Of a stretch of 64,000 bases of DNA, positions 22,035-34,000 are shown piece by piece; position 1 is the first letter of the stretch; each line of letters starts with the position of its first letter. Below the pieces are notes generated by a model, which saw only the letters and a program-made list of their open reading frames with translations, did not search any database and had not been told where the DNA came from. Both the position numbers and the translations under genes were made by a program. This DNA is from Branchiostoma floridae (lineage: Eukaryota; Chordata; Leptocardii; Amphioxiformes; Branchiostomatidae): positions 8,614,579 through 8,678,578 of the forward strand of contig NC_049994.1 of the NCBI RefSeq assembly GCF_000003815.2, in the 5' to 3' direction.

Positions 22035-25000
22035 GTAATTTGTTGTACGTATAAATGGTAAGATACGTGATATCAACTTGTTGAAGTGTCCACCCATTCT
22101 AGGTATAAGGGTTATGGTTTTAAGTAAAAAAAAACATATTTTCTGCACTGGTTACAAAAAAAAATGTTTGCATTTTTATTTAATCCGTTTCGAATGGTTT
22201 TATTAGTATAGTAGATCAGAAGAAATGCGGCACTTGTTGCTAACATTTGGTTTTGCTTACGTACCATATATCACAAAATGTTTCTGACAGAGAAGAAACA
22301 TCATTCATTAGAATAGGGAATATATGTTCTAGTAAAGCTGTGTATTCTTATTCAGGAACACTGAAAATGTTATGATAGCATTTTGATACGAGATTTATTC
22401 CCGTGATTATTGAAAAATATTGGAATTAGACTAAAAGACAAGTTGTGACAGAATATATGTAATTTTTGGCCAATACAAGGAGCTTCACTCGAATGTGATG
22501 ATATGTTTTTGAGCGCTAATATCGGTCATTATATGTTCTCATAGCGAGTCATCTTTTAAAAGACGGTAAGTATTGCTTCATAGTAGGTTGATTTGAAAAA
22601 TAGCATACTTTCGTAGAAACTTACAAACTTGAAAATTATGATTCAGACAGATGTTAGAAAGAAACATGACTTCTATTGACACTTAGCCATTTTGTGAACG
22701 TCGAAGTCTTTACAATTTATTTTCAGAATTACGTTCAACAAAGGTAGGCCTACGTCAAGCAAAAGCAAGTTAAACAGACGTTCCTAATTGTGGTGACTAA
22801 AAGTAGCAGTTTGACCTGGACTTACAAGCGATTGCACAATAACAATAGTGCAGCAAGTACTGTAGTGACTATGGAAATGCTTCTGACCGTGTTTCGGTCT
22901 TCACCATTAGAATTTTCATTTGGAATACGACACCATATGTGTTGTAGTACAGCATCATTCGGTTTTCCTACATTTAAGTAGACAATGAAAGATAAGAGGA
23001 AATAACAACTAACGAAAGAAAACTTGTATACGTTCTACAAAATATGTCAAAGATGGTAGTGCTTGTAGAAAAGTTTAGTGTAATATTGCAATTGCTACCT
23101 GAAAATATGACAACATCGCCAGTACAGTAACTGAAGGTACAATGTTTCATAAATTTCGTCACAACAGCGCTTCACAGTAACGTTTTCTCACGTTAACAGA
23201 CGCAACTACTATATGCCGCTTACCATAAGCAAACTTTACATGTTGCGCGCAAAAATCTACCCTTGTGGCAAATAACTTTCAAACCTACCCTTCACAAACA
23301 ATACTAACAAACCAGGAGTATGTTCATAAAAGTTAAGCGAAGTTTAAAAGGGAAATATATTTACCGAACATAAGCTCGCAAATGTTGATACATATTTCAA
23401 AGTATACGTAGACCAGAACATTGGGTAGCATATGGTCAGGCGTGTCCTGAACATTAGAGCATAATTCGGAACATCGTCCTGGCCATTACAAAAAAAGCTG
23501 AAATACTTAAAAATGGATATTCTTAATATTAGGGCAACCTTACTATTTACCTACAAAGTGGAGTGAGTATGTGCACCACAGTGATGCTTTCGGAAACATG
23601 TTCACGGACGAACTCAAACTTGCGTTAGCACAGAAAAGAACGGAAGAACTCAAAACTTGTGTTAGCAGAGAAAAATGATATAGACAGGTCTAACAACAGA
23701 TATCACACAAATAGCAGCTTCTGTGCCGATTTTATCGTTAACATTCAAACACGACTTGACAGAATATGTTACAAAAAGTTTCCATAGAAATTTGAGTAGC
23801 TGAAACTGCTTCCACGACTCACATCTTGCTAGCACGTGCTAAAACTTGTAATCATGTATGTTTATATGCGACAAACCTCAGTTCAGCAGACTTTATCATT
23901 GGTCTCACAAAGACGAAACTTTCAGCTTTGATAATCAGAAAAGGGGAGGTAACTTGAATACACGGTTAGATCATAGTCGAACAAAGTCTACTATGACAGA
24001 AACACATTTCAAAGTGTCTGTAAACTGTCGAGTAGTTAGTCCTTTTTTAGTGAAAACTATGGTCCCGTACCTTTATCATGTACTTCGGGAAACTGAAGAA
24101 GGTTTGAGACTAAGGCCATGTTGATTTGATTATATGGATGACATCCGCGCTCGCACCAATTTTCGGCCATTTCCAAAAAAAAAAAAAAGAAGTTTTGGAC
24201 CACACAGTAAATTGTACAAAGCAGCTGTAAAATGAGCACATATATTCCGTAGATTGAAAAAAAAGTATCAGAAAATCGATAACTGATGCCATAGAATGCC
24301 AAAATAAATCTCAAAAAGTCAAAGAATAAGATGTGAAAGGACAGAAAGAAAGAAAAAAGGATTTTTGGTAGGGGTTTGTACATGTACCAGTAAATTCAGG
24401 ATAGGTCCCGTTCAGGTCCAGAGGATCATTTCCAGGTGGACGTGAACCTGGACCTGATTGTCTGTGGAAACTTGAGAACTGATAGACTCTAATACTCAAA
24501 ACAATGGTAATTGGTCAATTTTGCTACAAAGAAATCTCTACAAAGGATCATTGGACTACCACTGGCATTTTAAAATCTTCATGTAATAAAGGCTAACTGT
24601 CTCTGTACCTTTGCCTGTAGAAACTTGGTACAAGTGACTATAACCTCTACTCACTTCGCTTTTGTTGTCTTTTTGGCCCGGTAAGACCCCAAACACCCGC
24701 CGACATAGTGTGTCCATTTTGCAATTGGCGAACCCCGTTCGTCTGATTTTCAGGTCTGTTTATTTCAGATTGGTCCAAGAAGAAAAAAAATACTTTGCAC
24801 CCGTATGATGTACTTGTCGCAACACCTAACTGTTGGTATACCATACTGTGTGTTTGTAGTCCTATGTTCAACCTTCCTGGCCACTTTGATTACATACTGA
24901 AGCCAACTTTTTTTTTTGGCCAAACTTTTTTTTTATTCGCTCGCTCGCATCAATTTTGGAGTTCCCAGAGGATGTCATCCATATAATGAAATCAACATGG

Positions 25001-28000
25001 CCTAATGGTGGAACAATAAGCTGTGTTTGTGCTTTGTTTGATACTGATCTTTTCGTCGTGTTTACAGGCAGATACAACCAGACAGAACAGATTCGAAGTG
25101 TCAGGCGATCTGGCTAGGGGTGTGCAAACACAGGGTGACTTATCAAGGGTCTACGTTTATTGTATAGAGTCCTTGTTCAACTTAGCCATAAACTTCTTGA
25201 ATTCAAGTTTAGTTAAAGAACAGTAGTTTGAGCATTCGATATCAGATGAAATTAAACTGAGCTCATAATACAGCACGGTTTCAATCTAGGTTAGTTTGTT
25301 TATTGAGGTTGGGCAGCGATGTCGTGGAGTGTTTATAACTTTATGATACAACGGTTCATAGACATTGTTGTGTAGATTCTAAATTAAAGGCATACGGTTA
25401 TACTTTGTGCTTTGCGCGTTCTAGTGAAGACTGAATACCAAGCTCTATGTGAAAACTGAGATACACACAAGATACACAAGTCATAATGCAAAAGCAAGAA
25501 GTGTATATGTAGTTGTAGTTGTACCATACCAATTGAAATCAATAATAATCTATTCCACTCTTATAAAATGTGTCATTTCTCAAATCATTTTACCGGTTCT
25601 CAATACCATAAATTTAGTGTATCAACAGAATAAAGACAAAGCTAGAAGCGTGACTCTCGAAAGCGAATGTCCAAACTCTACAAGCAAGGGAGCACACGTG
25701 TACTATGATATCAACTACAACGTTTCGTGAAGGTGGTTTCTCACTGCAATAGGGGCACCGGTGTGGCACTGCGGCGTTTATTCAATTCACTGCGACACTG
25801 TTGTGTTAGTTTCGCCGTTTTTTGTTATAATTTAGATACTGCGTAATACGACAAAGTATGCCTTAGAAAACAACAAAATACACAAGATGCAAGGAAATTA
25901 GTTCTTTATCTCTGAAATTTCGTTATCTTTCGAACCCCGCAGTGCCGCACCGGTGCCCCAAGTACAGTGAGATACAACCTTGAGGAAATTTTGAATAGTA
26001 GTTGTGGACGAGCCATAACGATTACAGGAACTCCAACCGGACACTTGTTGTTGAACGGTTGTTTTTGTGGTGAGATCAAGTACCGTGACGGCGGCACCCG
26101 ATCTGAAAAAGTCAACACACAAAAAAGGCAAAACCTCACTCTATATCTTATATTCTTCCCCACGCTTTTGTAGCTACCGACTACACACCCTCCCTCTCTG
26201 GGGCACATGCACTGTGCAAATTGGAAAGTAAAAGCCATCCCCAAGACGCTGTGTCCTAGATCTTTTGTTTGTTGTGTCTCAATACACTTCTTCTCCTGCA
26301 ATTTTACGCGCTTTCGCCTCCTTTCAGGGCATTCAAGACTACATGACTATGTGACACAAAGCCTAGAAATCACAGCAGATAAAAGGAAAACCATACGGCG
26401 CGAAACTAACATTTACAGTTACAAACGATAATTTTTCATCTGGCACTACAGCTAGACATTGAATGGGGATGGATATTGCAGCTTGATATAGTTCTGTGCA
26501 TTGGTCCTTTGCAAGACTAACCCGATGTTGTTGTCTCTCAGTCTCAGCAAGGAGGTTATGGTCTCAGCTATTTCTTCTGTGTATGCAAATTATAGACGTT
26601 TGCCATAAACCCTTGCCCTTTTCTTAAATGAATCGATTGTCACATGTACACCGTGGTAAATTATGAAAGTTTTACAGGTCTTTTGAAGTTCTATTGCATA
26701 TTACTACAGTACACATTATCGATCTCTATGATATATTCATATGAAGGAAATCGCTGCATATGAATGAATCATCAATAGGTAACGTTATAACTCGCTCGAT
26801 ATCCGCAGACTTCTATTTATTAATTGTTTTAATTGAATTGGTAACTTTATACTTGACTGATTCTAAATGGCTGAAAAGAAATATCACCCCCGTTTTATTT
26901 TTTTTCATTGACAATAAAGCCCAACAAGTTGTGTCCTTATTAGGTCAAAGGTCATCACTGTAAATCAAAATGGCGACCTCGATGACATCACTTGCCTTTT
27001 GTAATTCCCTTATTAAATCGGTGGTGGTATCTTTTGCGTCCCATGGCATGTTTAGAATCATGGCGTAGCCTCAACATGTATATAGACATCTTTCTACTGG
27101 TAGCTCTTTCAGTCAACTTTACATACAACTTATGTAGTAGATGTTGGTTTCTTGTTTTTGTTTAGATCACGATTTATTACGGGTATATATATTTCCTGTC
27201 ATGGACTAATATCTCTGTTAACGTGTGGTCGATATGTTTGGCTTTACTTTCAAAATAGCACTAATATGTCATGCGACTTTGTGGCTTTCTTTGTATAAAG
27301 GTGTGAAGACCTGCAATGTAGGACTATAAATTTGTATATAGAACTGAATTTTTAATGTTCACTTTGTTATAGTCAATTAGAATTACACTTTTCGTATGAC
27401 ATGTTCTCCATAAATGTGTTTTGTAGAGACGTACAAATATGATAGAAAATAAGTTGCGTTTTCCAAAACAAGTTTATGAGTTGAATGTTGATTTCGCTAC
27501 CTCGATTATGTACTATCATAAATGAAATCTAATTCCGGTGGCCTGATGCAAACAGGTCATATTTCCATAAGAGTTTATATTGAATACATGAACCGTTCCC
27601 CAGGCAATAATACGGCTGAAATAGAAGACGGTACCGGCAACAAACCGGTCTGAAAAGCAGGCTAATCTAATCATGGGCCAAAGTGCGACTTCATGCGCCA
27701 TTAATCCTTGTCTACACCAAAAGATAGGCGACTTATTTACCAAACAAACGTTCTTATTAAACTTTGATTCTACAGATAACGCAAACAGGACTATCTGACA
27801 TCACCGACACTATGGTAATCATCAGGGCGAGAATGTCAATCACGCCCATTTCCGTTGCCCGTCACGTTGCCATGGTAACTAAGAACATGGCGGACAGGGA
27901 AACAGGTGTTCGGAGGATTCCCATTGGCTGATACCTTCTCTGGTATTTTTTCCAAGGGATTACGTCGTAAAGCTACCATGTGAAAAGATACGGATCTTCC

Positions 28001-31000
28001 AACGGTTCATAAAATCGTGGAATTTTCTCACACAAATGTTTTGTTTGGGCTGTTGTAAATCATAAGGAATAAAACGTTAATTTATTGTTCAGAAAAAACA
28101 CACACCCTTTTTGATCCGCATTGTTTCTTTCCTTCTTCGAACGGATATTAATTACATTGTAATTATATTGTATATGAAACTTCCTGATTCTAGTAAAACT
28201 CGCTCATCTTTAGTCCGAATTGAGTAAAGTAATATCTATCATCATATGTCTGTGTTTCCCTTTTCTTTAACTACAGCATACTAAAAGTTCTATCCTACTG
28301 TCGGCAAGGCTCGGACATATTGTAAGGGATTGCATTAATTCGCCATTTCGGATGGTGATGTAAAGTCGGCGGTTCCGTGTATCAGGCGAAAACCTCAAAC
28401 CTCTGGAAGTCAAAGAACCCAACACACTTATCGAAAAGAGTGGTACGGTGCAGTTGCAGAAATAGCTCTGTGATGTCACCTGAGAATGTGGTTGCATTTC
28501 ATCTTATTATCTTCGCCAAGAAGGTTATATTTTGGTAGTCTGTGTAACGCAAACTCCGGAGCTTGTAGCCTCCTCCCCGCGGCAATGTAGGACGGGCCTC
28601 AGAAGCGCGATTAAATCAGGCTAATGTTTTGGGTAGTGTTTGTGTGTTGAAAAACAGCATAAGTCGAGAACGCCTGAATGGATTGTACTGATATTTGGTA
28701 TGTGGGTACGTCTTGATAAGACCTGAAAACGATTAGATTTTGGGCTCCCTAGCGGCTTGTGACGGTACTGCCGCGGATCTTCCCGGTTTCATATCTCGTT
28801 CACCATTAGGTTATATCAGAATGGCGACTCAAAGGGTCAAGCTTATCACTTTTTAACATTGAGCAGAAGACACGTATCTTAGGTAATTCACTGTTTTGTA
28901 TTGTCTGTAACACCTACTTTGTAAACCGAATTTCATGTATCGGTGAACGAAATGTAACCTCTTATAATGTCGACTGTATATTGCCCGTTACTATGGCTAG
29001 ACCTTAATGATAGCCTCTGGATAGTTTGGTAGCCCTGGCTGTATTTCTTTGCATACAGCCGAATAAAGTAAATCAGAAGAATACTATAGATTCGCGACAG
29101 TGGTTGCTCATGAAGAAATGTGGGCATACCAGATCAGCAACACCTCCTACCGGAACTACCCGTATTGCACGTTATGGGCTAAGAAGTGGAAATCATGGAT
29201 TCAAGTTTGATGGTAATGTATTTGCCTTGAAGGAGGTAATCCGTTACTACCAGAAACGGGGCTCTCCTGTATTTGTGGCCTTCCTAGACGCCTCTAAGGC
29301 CTTCGATCGTGTAAATCACTGGCTGTTATTTAAGAAAATGATCGACAGAAATGTACCACTTTACTTGATACGTTTACTTGTAGCCTGGTATAATGTTTTA
29401 ACCTTTAGAGTACGTTGGGGCAATGTCCTTTCTGACAACTTTACAGCCACTAACGGAGTGCCACAAGGTAGCCTGATATCTCCTTTTTTGTTCAACGTCT
29501 ATGTCTCTGACCTGAGTGTTGAGCTGAATTGCTCTGGTGTTGGTTGCTACATCGGAAATGTCATTGTGAACCATCTGTTATACGCTGATGACATATGTAT
29601 TATCTGCCCATCTGTTAAAGGTCTGCAAAAGCTAATGTCTTTATGTGAACGTTTTGGCTCTGAAAACCATATAGTGTTCAGCAAAAGCAAGAGCCAATGT
29701 GTATATTTTCCATGTGGTAGACTCAAATTGCACGGACCGCCTCCTTCAGTCACCCTTTATGGCACGGAATTGCAGTACGTTACATCTGTGAACTACCTGG
29801 GTAACCAGATTACCTCTGACCTGTCTGATGATGAGTCAATTCGCTATCATGTCAGAGGGTTCTATACCAAAGCCAATTCCTTGATACGAAAATTCCGATT
29901 CGCCTCTCCTGGAGTGAAGCGCGTCCTTTTTGATGCATATTGTTCCTCGATATATTGCGCTCAGCTATGGTGTCAGTATAACTTGGGTACGATTCGCAGG
30001 CTACGCGTAGCCTATAACAATGCTCTTAGGATTGTGTTAGGTTATCGAACGAGAGATAGTGCCAGCCAAATGTTTGTGACACATGGGATTGATACTTTTG
30101 TAGCTAGAAGGAGAAAACTAACGCATGCATTTGTACAACGCATCGCCACCTCTACAAACAACATTATCTCCCGGTTATACCACTCAGATGCCTTCTTCCA
30201 TAGCAAATTCTGGACACACTATGTGAATCTTGTTTTCAAAAGCCCAGGCTAATTTAACTTTTTATTGTACATAAAGTGTATGTGTATTGTTGTATTGTAT
30301 GTTTTAATGTGATATGGGCCAAGAGCCTGCAATAAAGTTGAAATTGAAAAAAATTGAAAAAATTGGTATTTTACTGAATCGAATTTTGGAATCAATGTGC
30401 TATGGTAAAATATTTTGGTCATGTAGTAACTAAAAAAAGAACATAGGTGTAACGGACTCCGTTATGTATAATAACCAATGCCAAGTTTCATAAACACATG
30501 CAGCTGTTGTACAGACAATTGCAGCGAAAACTTATAAATCGGTCATAGTTTTAAGACTTTGAAAGATTATGGTTGACTTTCAGAGCATTACATACAAAAT
30601 TGAATCACGAACAAGTAAATCTCACATAGAGGCATCACTGAAATTCTATCGTAACGAGGTAACACCATAACTCTTTAAACCCTGCTTCGCCTATTGAATC
30701 GAACTTGCTGAAACTTGATGTTGGAGAAGAGATGCTGCCACAGTAAGCATAGTTCGGTGCCTAGAATTTAAGTGGTCAATGGTCTCCCACTGAGCAAAAC
30801 CGCCGTAAAAACTGAGCAAAAAAAAACGTTTCTGTTTGATATTGTTGTTTTCAGACGACAGTCGACCGGACTCCCCTCCCCCTCGGCTTCTCAGCCACTC
30901 GGAAGGGAAGAAGCGCCCCCGTACGGCCTTCACGGCAGAGCAGATCAAGGAACTGGAGGTCGAGTTCCAGAAGAACAAATACCTGTCTGTCACCAAACGA

Positions 31001-34000
31001 CTGGAGCTGTCCAACCAGCTCAAACTCACAGAAACACAGGTTAGGACAATTTTCCCTTTTTTCTGTTCCTTTAGTGACTAGTATATAAAATGCCAAAGGT
31101 ATAAATCTAGATGAACAATAAGAACTTGTGAAATCTACTATAGAATTAAGCCAGTGTTAATAATAACCTATTTCAGCACAATGTAACGTTAAATCTCTTA
31201 TTCCACGAAAGTATTTATGTTCTTTCTATGCATACTATTTATAACACATTTCTGCATGTACCTTGGTAAGATGTTTTTCGTGATTATTCTTGTACTTCGT
31301 ATCCTGTAAGAGATTCCACCTTTCCATTCTCTATAGTTATATAGGAATGTTGTACATTACCTGTTGAGAATTGCTTGTTATGACGTCATTCTTACATTTA
31401 CAACTACCAGTCACTTTCTATCCTAGATTTTGTTTCTAAATCGAAGTATGACTAGTCTTATCCTAAAAAAAAGTTACGATGTGATCGTCAGAAGCTCAAA
31501 TAGGCCTAAATATCTGTCTAAGTAGGGAGGGGGCGCAGCGCATGGTGTATTGTATATTGAGGGGTCGCAGATAGCTCACTATCTACAAAACATAGAAATG
31601 CAAATATTTGACGGACTCTCTCATTGGTCGAACCGATAATTGCCATTCTCTCATTGGTTGGACTGCCAAATGCGATGGACAGTCCAAACATTACCGAAGC
31701 TTTACCTCAAAATCTAACAATGTGCATGGCAATTACACATGCCAGACCCCGCCACAGTCAACTGTAGCCTCTGACAAAAACAATCTGACGGAAATGTCTT
31801 ACCTTGTTTCCTATTTGGCCACCCTTTATGACAGAGATCACGATGTACAATGTGTGGAGTCACCTCACATCGTCGGCCATGTTGGATTTCCCGCGAATAC
31901 TAGTACGTCTGACGAAATGCATCATGGGCCCTTCACGAACTATTTTCTCAACGAGTACACACTTATTATAATCATCTGGTGTATTTTGCCAGCCAGTAGG
32001 TACCCAGTATGAGTAATGAGGCTGTTTAACGTGGTCGAGGCACCTCCTCGAGCACGGGACCCCCGTTTTACGTCCCTCCCGGAAGACGATTTCGTGGAAA
32101 CTTCGTGAGGCTACAGCAATCCGGACGTCCTTGGTTGGTCCCCCATCCAAGCACTATCCGGACCGTCGCGTTGCTTAACTTCCGAGATCGAGGGATCGGG
32201 TGTACCAACGCGCCACGCGGCTAAGATATTCTATAATTACTAGGATTGTTGATTGTCTTTTGAGGATCATTTAACCATCATACCCCAAGACAAAGACTTA
32301 TGTAATGTTGAGCTTGAAGGTACAAATTTGATTGATTTGAGCCTATTGTGCCCCGACTGCTTGTAAGAGATAGTATTCAAAAGCGTTACGTTTGATAACA
32401 GTCGTTAGTTTTTTTCGCATGCGTTTCGCTTCTACCTTTATTTAATAATACGCGTTGAGGACTATCGACTTTTTTAGTACTTTGATTGAACGCATTTAGT
32501 CGTAATGCTTTCCATCGTCGCTAGACGGCGCTTGTGCCTTTGCCATCATGCAGATTGACTAAGCACAATTGAACAACATTTACGTGCTCAGAAATACGCA
32601 ACAAACATTTAAAATGGTACAGAAACATTTGATGGACATGAATAGGGAACAAAAATGATATCATAATATCTAATATTTCTAGCGTAGGAATACGATATAA
32701 ATTTTACATGTGCAACAATTACATTTCCTATGCGCACTAGAGGTAATACATGATGTAAGAGTTTTACAACTTTTAAACGTTTTGCCTTCTGCCGTACAAA
32801 AGCGACCCCATACGATTTGCGGCTTGCTCCTTGCCTGTCGGTGATGATGAACGATAATTGGTTCAGTGTGGGAGAGACGGGCCCCCGCTGATAGAGGAAG
32901 TCTGTGATGACAGAAATCCCGGTCTCTTGGGGGGAGGGGGGTGGATTGCTTCCCAAGTTCCTTCCGAATCACACGTGGTACTCTCGTTTCCATTTCTTTT
33001 GATAGCTTCACAGGATCACACAGGACTTGTCAAAAACTTATCAAGAATTTCCAAACTAGCTTCTCGGATCAAACTTTCTGTTGTGGTTTTCACTCGGAAA
33101 AGTTATACAGACCTTTTTTATATAAATCTTGCGTGAGACTAGTTCTTGCGGGCGAAACAATTGCAATTTCATCCTGTCTTCTTTTCTTGGACGTCTTGGA
33201 CGAAAACTAAACAGATCGTACAATATCTTGTGTGGTCAGAAACAACCTTTTCTACAGCCCGTCTTTGCGTTGAAGAGATTCATTTGTCGCGGATGTACAC
33301 AGTTAATAGAATTTTCATCAAGCAATGACTAGTTTTTAAAGGTAAACTTGGAGGAAAATTTGGAGGTTCGTGTGTTCGTGTTCACCTTTAAAAAGTAGTC
33401 ACTGCTTGATGAAAATTTTATCAACTTCCCATCTGTTGTATTCACGTTATGTACATATCCTTATGACTAGAACGAATCGTTCAAACTCTTATCACAATGC
33501 CTGTGTATATAAATAGACACGTGTCCGTTTTGGTGACAGTTGTATGATTGGTCTGTGATAGATGGGGGCCCCAAAGCCCTTTTCCGTAGAGCGTAATCGG
33601 TGGTTTTATTTCTACGTACTACGTAGCGGGACCGCTCGAATTCAACGTAGAGCGTAATCGGTGCATTTTGCGTCGAGCGATGTTGGCTCCTTTAATTTAA
33701 CGTATTACGTAGAAGCTAACATGATTTTACCGTAAAACGTAATTCATATTAATTTTTCGAAAAGCGTAATCAAAGTTTCATTAAACTTATCTTGTCTACC
33801 GGCAAATTTTACTCGCAAAAATGCAGGAAATTGCGTTTCAAAGGGTCTAGATTTCAAAATTTCGCCGGACCTTCCTTGCGATGGCTTACCCATTCGGCAT
33901 TGGACATGGTGAAAATATGTTGCGGGAGCGTCGCCCCCCAACTAGTAGAAATTTCTTTACCGAACTTAGTTAACAAGCAAAATGTGCCCCTTAATAAATG

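Larger units (their letters stand above)
22035..30854 (+). other. Intron 1 of Nedx-like copy 2
   Basis: The intron is 8.8 kb and contains a Harbinger-like MITE, a family B repeat, a family A MITE, a short TAG...CTA MITE and a 5'-truncated retrotransposon ending about 490 bases before exon 2. An X-box/YY1-like pair lies at 27866-27893. The rest is AT-rich with no supported exon. Confidence 0.8.

Noticed and set aside
31608-32012. 134-codon + strand frame
   Set aside because: No recognisable domain, and its end overlaps the SINE; likely chance.
32108-32222. 5S rRNA gene
   Set aside because: Too many changes from 5S consensus and fused to a SINE body; called a SINE head.
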